From: Hyphomicrobiales bacterium
GTDB taxonomy: Bacteria; Pseudomonadota; Alphaproteobacteria; Rhizobiales; Xanthobacteraceae
Assembly (NCBI GenBank): GCA_003164375.1
Contig: PLTE01000351.1
Coordinates: 1 to 5,626 of the forward strand
DNA length: 5,626 nt
Direction of reading: 5' to 3'
Part shown: piece by piece, positions 1-5,626 of the stretch
Position numbering within the stretch: the stretch's first letter is position 1
Layout of the letters: each line of letters starts with the position of its first letter
Program-made: the position numbers and the translations under genes
Notes under the pieces: generated by a model
Seen by the model: only the letters and a program-made list of their open reading frames with translations
Databases searched by the model: none
Told to the model about the DNA's origin: nothing

Positions 1-1742
1 ACGTTGTTCTGGCCGCGCAGGGGGTTGATGCCGCTGCCGGACTTGCCGATGTTGCCGGTGAGGAGGGCAAGGTTGACCAGCGCCATGATGCCCTCGGTCC
101 CCTGGATATGCTCGGTCATGCCAAGGCCGTGGACGCTGAGCGAGGGCTTGGCCGTGGCGTAAAGGCGCGCGGCCTTGCGGATCTTCTCGGCCGGCACCTC
201 GCAGATGCGTTCAACCTTCTCGGGCGTGAACTGGCGGATAAATTCGCGATACGGCCCGAACTCGGTGACGCGTGCGCGAAGGAAGCCCTCGTCGACGAGG
301 CCCTCATCGACAATCGCCGCTCCCAACGCGTTGAAAAGCACCACGTTCGTGCCAGGGCGAAGTTGAAGGTGTACGGCTGCGTACTGGGTCAACTCGATCG
401 CTCGCGGATCGACGACTATGAGGTTTGCGCCGCGCCGTGCGGCCTGCTTGATGCGCGCTCCGATGACAGGATGCCCCTCGGTCGGGTTGGCGCCGCAGAC
501 GAGGATGGTGCGGGCGATCTCAATGTCGTCGAGGCAGTTTGTGGCGGCCCCGGTGCCGAGTGTCATCTTCATGGCGGCGGCGGTGGGCGAGTGGCAGACG
601 CGCGCGCAAGTGTCGACGTTGTTGTTGCCGAAGGCGGCGCGGATCAGCTTTTGCACCAGATAGACTTCTTCGTTGGTGCAGCGCGACGAAGTCAGGCCGC
701 CGACGGAATCTATACCGTCTTTGGCCTGGATACGCCGGAACTCCGATGCCGCATAGTCAATCGCCTCGTCCCAGCTCACTTCCTTCCAGGGGTCGGACGC
801 TTTGGCGCGGATCATGGGTTTCAGGATGCGCTCCTTGTGGTTCGCATAACCCCAGGCGAAGCGACCTTTGACGCAGGAATGGCCGCGGTTCGCCTCGCCG
901 TCCTTGTAGGGCACCATGCGCACCAGCTCGTCGCCGCGCATCTCGGCTTTGAACGCGCAGCCGACGCCGCAATAGGCGCAGGTCGTCACCACGGAATGTT
1001 CGGGTGTGCCGATCTCGACCATCTTCTTTTCGTTGAGTGTCGCGGTCGGGCAGGCCTGCACGCAGGCGCCGCAGGACACGCATTCGGAGCTTAAGAAAGA
1101 TTCCTCCATGCCCGGCGATACCCGGCTGCCAAAGCCGCGGCCGGCAATGGTCAAAGCGAACGTGCCTTGCACTTCTTCGCAGGCGCGGACGCAGCGCGAG
1201 CAGACGATGCATTTCGAAGGGTCGTAGGTGAAATAGGGATTGGACTCGTCCTTCGGCAGCCAGTTGTCGTTTGACTTGCCGTTGCTCTTGGCGAACACGT
1301 GGTTTTCGCCGGCATAGCCGTAGCGTACGTCGCGCAAGCCGACCGCGCCCGCCATGTCCTGCAATTCGCAATCGCCGTTGGCCGAACAGGTCAGGCAATC
1401 CAGCGGATGGTCGGAGATGTAAAGCTCCATCACGCCCTTGCGGATCGTCTTGAGCCGTTCGGTCTGGGTTTTCACCACCATGCCGGCAGCGACCGGCGTC
1501 GTGCACGACGCCGGTGTGCCGGCGCGGCCTTCGATCTCGACGAGGCAGAGGCGGCAGGAGCCGAAAGCATCCACCATGTCGGTGGCGCAAAGTTTCGGGA
1601 TTTGCGTGCCGAGTTCCATCGCCGCGCGCATAATCGAGGTGCCCTCTGGCACCGCGACCTGCTGGCCGTCGATGGTCAGCGTGACGGTCTTCTCCGCCTT
1701 CGATTTTGGCGTGCCGTAGTCGATCTCACGCACCAGTGACAT
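1..1742 (-). CDS. fdsA: NAD+-dependent formate dehydrogenase, catalytic alpha subunit FdsA (C-terminus cut off by window edge)
   Basis: Catalytic subunit of the soluble formate dehydrogenase; oxidises formate to CO2 at a bis-molybdopterin-guanine-dinucleotide Mo (or W) centre. The frame is open from ATG 1742-1740 to the left edge (580 codons, no stop). Read in order: a [2Fe-2S] domain with Cys52, 63, 66 and 80; a His-Cys3 [4Fe-4S] site His112, Cys116, 119, 125 as in NuoG; two ferredoxin-type [4Fe-4S] sites, Cys178/181/184/188 and Cys221/224/227/231; the oxidoreductase [4Fe-4S] site Cys255/258/262/290; and Lys292, which bridges cluster and cofactor in this family. The metal ligand is Cys383 (CARVCHSP, codon TGC, so not selenocysteine), followed by catalytic His384. 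The start is supported by AGGAG overlapping the fdsB stop. Family members are about 900-960 residues, so roughly the last 40 percent, including the second catalytic Arg and the C-terminal pterin domain, lies outside. Identification is very secure. Confidence 0.96.
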   Translation of the reverse strand, partial: MSLVREIDYGTPKSKAEKTVTLTIDGQQVAVPEGTSIMRAAMELGTQIPKLCATDMVDAFGSCRLCLVEIEGRAGTPASCTTPVAAGMVVKTQTERLKTIRKGVMELYISDHPLDCLTCSANGDCELQDMAGAVGLRDVRYGYAGENHVFAKSNGKSNDNWLPKDESNPYFTYDPSKCIVCSRCVRACEEVQGTFALTIAGRGFGSRVSPGMEESFLSSECVSCGACVQACPTATLNEKKMVEIGTPEHSVVTTCAYCGVGCAFKAEMRGDELVRMVPYKDGEANRGHSCVKGRFAWGYANHKERILKPMIRAKASDPWKEVSWDEAIDYAASEFRRIQAKDGIDSVGGLTSSRCTNEEVYLVQKLIRAAFGNNNVDTCARVCHSPTAAAMKMTLGTGAATNCLDDIEIARTILVCGANPTEGHPVIGARIKQAARRGANLIVVDPRAIELTQYAAVHLQLRPGTNVVLFNALGAAIVDEGLVDEGFLRARVTEFGPYREFIRQFTPEKVERICEVPAEKIRKAARLYATAKPSLSVHGLGMTEHIQGTEGIMALVNLALLTGNIGKSGSGINPLRGQNN

Positions 1743-1749
1743 GGCGCTT

Positions 1750-1754
1750 CTCCT
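1750..1754 (-). promoter_or_regulatory. Shine-Dalgarno of fdsA overlapping the fdsB stop
   Basis: The minus strand reads TAGGAG, so the TAG stop of fdsB (1755-1753) runs straight into AGGAG, seven bases before the fdsA ATG at 1742. This decides the fdsA start and suggests translational coupling of fdsA to fdsB. Confidence 0.8.
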
Positions 1755-3309
1755 ATTCCGCGGCCTGCAAGCGCGGCGCGGTGTTGAAATCATCGGGGAA
1801 ATGGCGAAGCGCGCTCATCACCGGATAGGGCGTGAAGCCGCCGAGCGCGCACAGCGAACCGAATTTCATGGTGTTGCAGAGATCGGTCAGCACCGCGATG
1901 TTCTTCTCGCGCTCTTCGCCACGCATGATGCGCTCGACCGTCTCGACGCCGCGGGTGGAACCGATCCGGCATGGCGTGCATTTGCCGCAAGATTCGACGG
2001 CACAAAATTCCATGGCGAAACGCGCCTGCTTGGCCATGTCGACACTGTCGTCGAACACCACGATGCCGCCGTGCCCGATCAGGCCGTCGCGCGCGGCGAA
2101 GGCTTCGTAATCGAACGGCGTGTCGAACAAAGCGCGCGGGAAATAAGCGCCCAGCGGGCCACCGACCTGGACGGCTTTCACCGGACGCCCGGTGAAGCAA
2201 CCGCCGCCGATATCGTCGACCAGTTCGCGAAGCGTGATGCCGAACGCGGTCTCGAACAGGCCACCATATTGCAGGTTGCCGGCCAGTTGGATCGGCATCG
2301 TGCCGCGCGACCGGCCCATGCCGAAATTTTTGTAGAACGCCGCGCCCTTGTCCATGACAATCGGCACGGTCGCGAGCGACAGCACATTGTTGATCACAGT
2401 CGGTCTGCCGAACAACCCCTTATGCGCCGGCAGCGGCGGCTTGGCGCGAACCAGGCCGCGTTTGCCTTCGAGGCTTTCAAGCAGCGCGGTTTCCTCGCCG
2501 CAGACATAAGCCCCGGCGCCTTCGCGCACTTCCAGATCGAATGCGAAGGTTGACCCGGCAACGCTGTTGCCGAGCATGCCGCCACGCCGGGCGGCTAAAA
2601 TGGCGTCGTTCATCACCGCGATCGCGTGCGGATATTCGGAGCGAATATAGACAAAGCCCTTGGTGGCACCGACGGCGATACCGGCGATGGTCATGCCTTC
2701 GATCAGCACGAACGGGTCGCCTTCCATGATCATGCGATCGGCGAAAGTGCCGCTGTCGCCCTCGTCGGCGTTGCAGACGATGTATTTGCGATCGGCTTGG
2801 GCCTCGGCCACCGTCTTCCACTTGATGCCGGTGGGAAATCCAGCGCCGCCGCGGCCGCGCAGGCCGGATTGGGCGACCTCGTCGACGATGGCCGCCGGAT
2901 TGGCCAAGGCCTTGGCCAGACCCTTATAGCCGTCGTAGGCTTTGTAATCGTCGAGCGAACGCGGATCGACGATGCCGCAACGCGCGAAAGTCAGCCGCGT
3001 CTGCTTTTTCAGGAACGGATGGTCTTCCGGCGGGCCGACGCGCAATTTGTGCTCGCCGCCGCCGGCCAGCATGGCCTCAAACACACTATCGACGTCACCG
3101 AGCTCGACCGGACCATAGGCGATGCGGCCCTTATCGGTCGCCACTTCGAGCATCGGCTCGAGCCAATGCATGCCGCGCGAACCGTTGCGGACAATCTCGA
3201 TGTCGCGTTTGCGAATGCTCGCCGCCGACGCGATGGCACGTGCGAGTTCATCCGCGCCGCATGCCACCGCGACGGCGTCGCCCGGAACGTAGATGCGGAT
3301 CCCGCTCAT
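1753..3309 (-). CDS. fdsB: NAD+-dependent formate dehydrogenase, beta (FMN/NAD-binding diaphorase) subunit FdsB
   Basis: A 518-residue NuoF/HoxF-family subunit that takes electrons from FdsA and reduces NAD+ at FMN. Residues 1 to about 110 form the N-terminal thioredoxin-like extension, with no cysteine set for a cluster. The FMN/NAD module follows: glycine-rich GRGGAGFPTG at 152-161, CNADEGDSGTFADR at 179-192 (the GDSGT form I recall from FdsB and HoxF rather than the GEPGT of NuoF), and YVCGEETALLESLEG at 268-282. The C-terminal [4Fe-4S] site is Cys441, Cys444, Cys447 (ESCGKCTPCR) and Cys487 (SLCALG). The frame is open upstream to 3537, but those 76 extra residues lie inside fdsG and are Arg-rich shadow sequence. 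The ATG at 3309 has GGAG eight bases upstream, overlaps the fdsG stop as ATGA, and gives the length normal for the family (about 500-520). Confidence 0.96.
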   Translation of the reverse strand: MSGIRIYVPGDAVAVACGADELARAIASAASIRKRDIEIVRNGSRGMHWLEPMLEVATDKGRIAYGPVELGDVDSVFEAMLAGGGEHKLRVGPPEDHPFLKKQTRLTFARCGIVDPRSLDDYKAYDGYKGLAKALANPAAIVDEVAQSGLRGRGGAGFPTGIKWKTVAEAQADRKYIVCNADEGDSGTFADRMIMEGDPFVLIEGMTIAGIAVGATKGFVYIRSEYPHAIAVMNDAILAARRGGMLGNSVAGSTFAFDLEVREGAGAYVCGEETALLESLEGKRGLVRAKPPLPAHKGLFGRPTVINNVLSLATVPIVMDKGAAFYKNFGMGRSRGTMPIQLAGNLQYGGLFETAFGITLRELVDDIGGGCFTGRPVKAVQVGGPLGAYFPRALFDTPFDYEAFAARDGLIGHGGIVVFDDSVDMAKQARFAMEFCAVESCGKCTPCRIGSTRGVETVERIMRGEEREKNIAVLTDLCNTMKFGSLCALGGFTPYPVMSALRHFPDDFNTAPRLQAAE

Positions 3310-3797
3310 CGGTCGGTCTCCGCAAGCAGCGCATCGAGCTTCTTGTCGTCGATGCGGGCGACGATGCGGCCGTCGATCATCGCCGATGGCGATACCGAGC
3401 AGAGGCCGAGGCAATAAACCGGCTCCAACCTGACACGGCCGTCTTTGGTGGTGCCGCCGAAACGAACGCCAAGACGTTCCTCCGCACGCGCGGCCAGCGC
3501 ATCGCCGCCGGCGGCCTGACAGGCTTCGGCACGGCAAAGTTTCAGGACATGGCGGCCGGCGGGTTCTTGCCGGAAGTCGTGATAGAAGGTGACGACGCCG
3601 TGAACTTCGGCGCGCGACAGGTTCAGCGCTTCAGCGATGATCGCCACCGCGTTTTCCGGAACGTATCCGAAGGTCTCTTGAATCGCATGGAGGATCGGCA
3701 GCAACGGGCCTTCGGTGCCGCGATGCTCCGCCAAAATCTGCGCGGCGCGTTCCACGCTCCATGGCTCGTGTTGTGTCAAGCTTCGCTCTCGGGCCAA
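3306..3797 (-). CDS. fdsG: NAD+-dependent formate dehydrogenase, gamma subunit FdsG (NuoE-like [2Fe-2S])
   Basis: Small NuoE-family subunit, up to 163 residues, that pairs with FdsB and carries one [2Fe-2S] cluster. The cluster cysteines are Cys88 and Cys93 (LCRAEAC) and Cys129 and Cys133 (YCLGLC), in the C-x4-C / C-x3-C layout of the family. LLPILHAIQETFGYVP (32-47) and the LSRAEVHGVVTFYHDF stretch (60-75) are typical of FdsG. It is first in the operon, and its TGA overlaps the fdsB ATG. The start is uncertain because there is no good in-frame ATG. The outermost start is TTG at 3797, which has no Shine-Dalgarno and sits against a TATAAT box. A second TTG at 3779 has a weak purine-rich GAGAG upstream and would give 157 residues (TTG)-TQHEPWS..., which fits family N-termini as I remember them. 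Function is secure; the start is not. Confidence 0.93.
   Translation of the reverse strand: MARERSLTQHEPWSVERAAQILAEHRGTEGPLLPILHAIQETFGYVPENAVAIIAEALNLSRAEVHGVVTFYHDFRQEPAGRHVLKLCRAEACQAAGGDALAARAEERLGVRFGGTTKDGRVRLEPVYCLGLCSVSPSAMIDGRIVARIDDKKLDALLAETDR
3318..3321 (-). promoter_or_regulatory. Shine-Dalgarno of fdsB inside the end of fdsG
   Basis: GGAG on the minus strand lies eight bases before the ATG at 3309, within the last codons of fdsG. It fixes the fdsB start at 3309 instead of the longer open frame starting at 3537, and goes with the ATGA stop/start overlap. Confidence 0.7.
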
Positions 3798-3798
3798 A

Positions 3799-3804
3799 AT
3801 TATA
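3799..3804 (-). promoter_or_regulatory. Candidate -10 box of the fds operon promoter
   Basis: A perfect TATAAT on the minus strand in the AT-richer gap between lysR and fdsG. No good -35 hexamer lies 16-18 bases upstream (GCTTTA or GGCTTT there, CTTTAA at 15), which would suit an activator-dependent promoter as is usual for LysR-type control. The TTAA-N4-TTAA palindrome at 3812-3823 sits where a -35/-10 spacer would be. Transcription would start near 3792, downstream of the TTG at 3797. Based on sequence match only. Confidence 0.45.
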
Positions 3805-3851
3805 AGTGCTGTTAATGACTTAAAGCCTAGTCTGGAATCAATAGAGCTAAC

Positions 3852-3882
3852 CCGTCGTTCGATCAGGATTGCCGATCGACGG
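3852..3882. repeat. Imperfect inverted repeat between lysR and fdsG
   Basis: The right arm GATCGACGG (3874-3882) pairs with CGATC (3860-3864) plus CCGT (3852-3855). This leaves a nine-base loop and a four-base bulge (3856-3859) in the left arm. No T-run follows on the minus strand, so it is not a standard intrinsic terminator. It lies about 50-80 bases upstream of the candidate -10 box, where a LysR-family activator commonly binds, so it could be an operator. It could equally be a weak RNA hairpin after lysR. Confidence 0.4.
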
Positions 3883-3908
3883 ATTGGGCGGCGTCCCTTA
3901 GGAAGGGG

Positions 3909-4889
3909 TTAACGGCCCGACCGGGGTGTCTTGGCGGGGCGGGACTTTTTGCCGCCAGCGGCTGGAACGGTCTGCCCGATGGCGCCATCCGCCGCCGACT
4001 GGCCCAGCACTTTCGCCAGCTGCCGCGCCTCGGCGACCAGCGCCGTGATCAGCGGCGTGGTCGGTTCGCGGTCGGGCACCACGAGGCCGACCGCATGGGT
4101 GACCAACGGCGCGACAATCGGAATCGAGCGGACGCTCTCGGTCAGCCCCAGCGTTTCGGCGAGCTTCGAGGGCATCACGGTCGCCCAGCGCCCGGTGCGT
4201 ACGTGGGCGAACAGCACGATCATCGAATTCGATTCCAGCGTCGGCGACGACTCGCCGCCCGCCGAGCGAAGCAAGCCGTCGAGGATGCGGCGGTTCTGCA
4301 TGTCCGGCGTCAACAGGCAGAGCGGGATTTTTGCGACTTCCGCCCAGGTCACCTGGTTGCGATCGCCCAGCGCGCCGGAGCGGGAGGTGAGCAGCCGGTA
4401 TTCCTCCTGGTAGAGCGGTATCGATTTGACGCGGCCGAGCGGCTCGTTGTCGAGGTAAGTCAGGCCGGCGTCGACCTCCAGGTTTTCGATCATGCCGAGC
4501 ACCTGAATCGACGTGCGCGAAAGAATGGTGAAGCGGACTTCGGGGTGCTTGGCCCGGTACGGCGTCGTCAGCATGGCGCTCATGGCGAGCGCAGTCGGGA
4601 TTGCGGCAATGCGCAGGTGGCCGGCAAGCCCGCGCTTGAGCGCATCGAGGTCCTGGCGCATGGCCCTGGCGTCGCCGACGATGCGCCTTGCCCACTCCAA
4701 CACTCTCTCGCCTTCGGGGGTGAAGCCCAGGAAGCGCGAGCCGCGTTGAACGAGCAGCACGCCGAACGTGTCCTCGAGATACTTGATCCCCGCCGACAGC
4801 GTCGGCTGGCTCACGCGACAGGCCTCGGCGGCACGGCCGAAATGTTCTTCGCGTGCCAGAGCCAGGATGAATTCCAGCCTATCGATCAT
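3909..4889 (-). CDS. LysR-type transcriptional regulator, probable regulator of the fds operon
   Basis: A 326-residue LysR-family DNA-binding protein. The N-terminal winged helix-turn-helix spans about 1-60; the HTH itself is near 17-38 (FGRAAEACRVSQPTLSAGIKYLE), with FTPEGERVL at 56-64 in the wing/linker start. A linker helix reaches about residue 88. The effector-binding domain starts at HLRIAAIPTA (91-100) and runs to about 295. The last 30 residues form a tail beyond the usual domain and end in a Lys/Arg-rich segment (GGKKSRPAKTPRSGR). The ATG at 4889 is chosen because MIDRLEFILALAREEHF is the standard family start, though its Shine-Dalgarno is poor. The gene lies 111 bases upstream of fdsG on the same strand, so formate or a related metabolite is a plausible effector. 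That regulatory role is inferred from position; the effector cannot be read from sequence. Confidence 0.93.
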   Translation of the reverse strand: MIDRLEFILALAREEHFGRAAEACRVSQPTLSAGIKYLEDTFGVLLVQRGSRFLGFTPEGERVLEWARRIVGDARAMRQDLDALKRGLAGHLRIAAIPTALAMSAMLTTPYRAKHPEVRFTILSRTSIQVLGMIENLEVDAGLTYLDNEPLGRVKSIPLYQEEYRLLTSRSGALGDRNQVTWAEVAKIPLCLLTPDMQNRRILDGLLRSAGGESSPTLESNSMIVLFAHVRTGRWATVMPSKLAETLGLTESVRSIPIVAPLVTHAVGLVVPDREPTTPLITALVAEARQLAKVLGQSAADGAIGQTVPAAGGKKSRPAKTPRSGR

Positions 4890-4999
4890 AAAAGGTCACT
4901 TTGAATAGGCGAGGCCGCCGGCCGGTTCATTAGATATCGCACGGGGCGGGAGAGCGCTAATCCAAAGCGAGCGATTTACGATTGTGATCGACCGATTTC

Positions 5000-5016
5000 A
5001 AAAGCCGATCACGGCT
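5000..5016 (-). terminator. Short intrinsic-terminator-like hairpin at the end of the Kir channel gene
   Basis: On the minus strand, AGCCG (5016-5012), loop TGAT (5011-5008) and CGGCT (5007-5003) form a perfect five-base-pair stem closed by a four-base loop. The T ending the stem begins a run TTTT (5003-5000). The TGA stop of the channel gene lies in the loop. The stem and the T-run are both short, so termination may be partial. It would separate the channel transcript from lysR. Confidence 0.45.
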
Positions 5017-5626
5017 GGTTGGCGACCCCGTCCGGCGTGACCTCGTGGAACAGGCTGTAGTCGATCGTCATCCGTCCCTCAGGCGAAACGCTAGCGATAT
5101 CCTTGTAGCGGTGGCTCCAGCGGACGTCGTGATGCGAATAGATCCACCGCGCATAAAGCTGCTGCGCGGAATTGTCGTCGACACCGCTGACATTGAGGAT
5201 GAGCGAGGCGTCCGTTGCGGTGAAGTCCTGCGCGGTCATCCGGTACAGCGGGCTTAACTCGTCGATGGTATGAAAAATCGTCCAGCTCAGTCCAAACATC
5301 GGGTGCTCGCGGCGGTCGAGCAACAGCTCGTGGTAGCGCCGCATTTGGTGGCCCTCGATGGTGGTCTCCAGCCGCAACAGCCACAGCCGCGCCGTCGCCT
5401 GCGAGACGGTGTTGTTGCGCGCATTGGCAAAGCGGATCATCAGCGTCGGTTGACGCTGATGCACGGCGACGACCGGATGTTCGGCGAACAGGAAGCGCGC
5501 CCGGGGCCGCGAGAAGCGCGCGAAAATCAGTCCGGTCATCACCGCCAGCAAACACATGCCGGTGAAGATTTCGACGGTGGCGACGAGATGGCCGTAATTG
5601 GTCTGCGGATGCATGTCGCCGTAGCC
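5009..5626 (-). CDS. KirBac-type inward-rectifier potassium channel (C-terminal part; N-terminus beyond window edge)
   Basis: Inner-membrane K+ channel of the prokaryotic inward-rectifier family; 205 residues plus TGA are visible. The reading frame enters from the right edge, and its first codons give GYGD, the K+ selectivity filter, followed by MHPQTNYGHL. The ATG at 5614 is therefore internal and not a start. The second transmembrane helix follows (about residues 13-33, HLVATVEIFTGMCLLAVMTG and on). After a short basic linker (RFSRPRARF) comes the cytoplasmic immunoglobulin-like domain. Its landmarks recalled from KirBac1.1 and 3.1 are all present: RFANARNN, EGHQMRRYHEL, REHPMFGLSWT, HTIDELSPLY, then DVRWSHRYKDI and MTIDYSLFHEV near the end. 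The missing part should hold the slide helix, the first membrane helix and most of the pore helix. No relation to formate metabolism is evident. The fold is secure; gating and rectification cannot be judged. Confidence 0.94.
   Translation of the reverse strand, partial: GYGDMHPQTNYGHLVATVEIFTGMCLLAVMTGLIFARFSRPRARFLFAEHPVVAVHQRQPTLMIRFANARNNTVSQATARLWLLRLETTIEGHQMRRYHELLLDRREHPMFGLSWTIFHTIDELSPLYRMTAQDFTATDASLILNVSGVDDNSAQQLYARWIYSHHDVRWSHRYKDIASVSPEGRMTIDYSLFHEVTPDGVANQP

Noticed and set aside
108..1094. Long plus-strand open frame opposite fdsA (328 codons)
   Set aside because: It is antisense to a confidently identified gene, has no recognisable domain, and such frames are common in GC-rich coding DNA.
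757..1590. Open frame of 277 codons on the minus strand within fdsA
   Set aside because: It is a different frame of the same strand and gives Arg/His-rich sequence. The real fdsA frame shows all expected Fe-S motifs across the same bases.
1741..3417. Plus-strand open frames opposite fdsB (1741-2553 and 2626-3417)
   Set aside because: They are antisense to the conserved FMN, NAD and Fe-S motifs of FdsB, with no family resemblance. They are composition shadows.
3310..3537. In-frame N-terminal extension of fdsB to an ATG at 3537
   Set aside because: The 76 extra residues are Arg-rich shadow sequence of fdsG. The ATG at 3309 has a good ribosome site, the ATGA overlap and the family-normal length.
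3774..3779. Perfect TTGACA on the minus strand as a -35 box
   Set aside because: It lies within the start of fdsG, and no -10-like hexamer is found 16-18 bases downstream.
3895..3907. CCCTT-CCT-AAGGG hairpin after the lysR stop as a terminator
   Set aside because: The stem is only five pairs with a three-base loop, and no T-run follows on the minus strand.
4095..4904. Plus-strand open frame opposite lysR
   Set aside because: It is antisense to a clear LysR-family protein; low-complexity Arg/Ala/Gly-rich translation.
4911..4930. GGCC/CCGGCCGG palindromic bases upstream of lysR as an operator
   Set aside because: Short GC-only palindromes are expected by chance in DNA of this composition, and no promoter is evident at a fitting distance.
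5612..5614. ATG as the start of a 201-residue protein
   Set aside because: The codons just upstream in frame read GYGD, the K+ channel selectivity filter. The ATG is internal and the gene continues past the right edge.

Overview
The window carries the 5' part of a bacterial NAD+-dependent, molybdenum or tungsten formate dehydrogenase operon (fdsG-fdsB-fdsA), a LysR-family regulator gene directly upstream of it, and the 3' part of a KirBac-type inward-rectifier potassium channel gene. Every gene I can support is on the minus strand, so transcription runs from high to low coordinates: kir (cut at the right edge), lysR, fdsG, fdsB, fdsA (cut at the left edge). The GC-rich, third-position-GC coding style, and protein sequences that resemble (from memory) those of Bradyrhizobium, Rhodopseudomonas and their relatives, suggest an alphaproteobacterium, probably of the order Hyphomicrobiales. 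That placement is an inference, not a database result.

Layout: 1-1742 holds the first 580 codons of the catalytic subunit FdsA. These include every N-terminal Fe-S binding motif and the active-site Cys-His pair. 1753-3309 is FdsB, the FMN/NAD(H) diaphorase subunit. 3306-3797 is FdsG, the small [2Fe-2S] subunit. 3798-3908 is a short AT-richer gap with a perfect TATAAT box and an imperfect inverted repeat, and is the likely fds promoter region. 3909-4889 is the LysR-type regulator. 4890-5008 is a gap with a terminator-like hairpin at its kir end. 5009-5626 is the C-terminal part of the Kir channel; its first visible residues are the GYGD selectivity filter.

How it works together: FdsA oxidises formate to CO2 at a bis-pyranopterin metal centre. 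Electrons pass along its Fe-S chain to FdsB, where FMN reduces NAD+, with FdsG holding a side [2Fe-2S] cluster. FdsG and FdsB correspond to NuoE and NuoF of complex I. The complex is soluble, gives NADH from formate, and is known in this family to run backwards as a CO2 reductase. The three genes overlap or nearly touch (ATGA overlap at fdsG/fdsB; the fdsA Shine-Dalgarno overlaps the fdsB stop), as expected for one translationally coupled operon. The LysR protein is the obvious candidate regulator. The potassium channel shows no functional link to formate metabolism and looks like a separate transcription unit.

I found no RNA gene, insertion sequence, CRISPR array or other mobile element, and no frameshift in any of the five genes. 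I did not see a new biological system here. The more interesting points are regulatory (fds promoter against fdsG start codon, tandem regulator layout) rather than new proteins.
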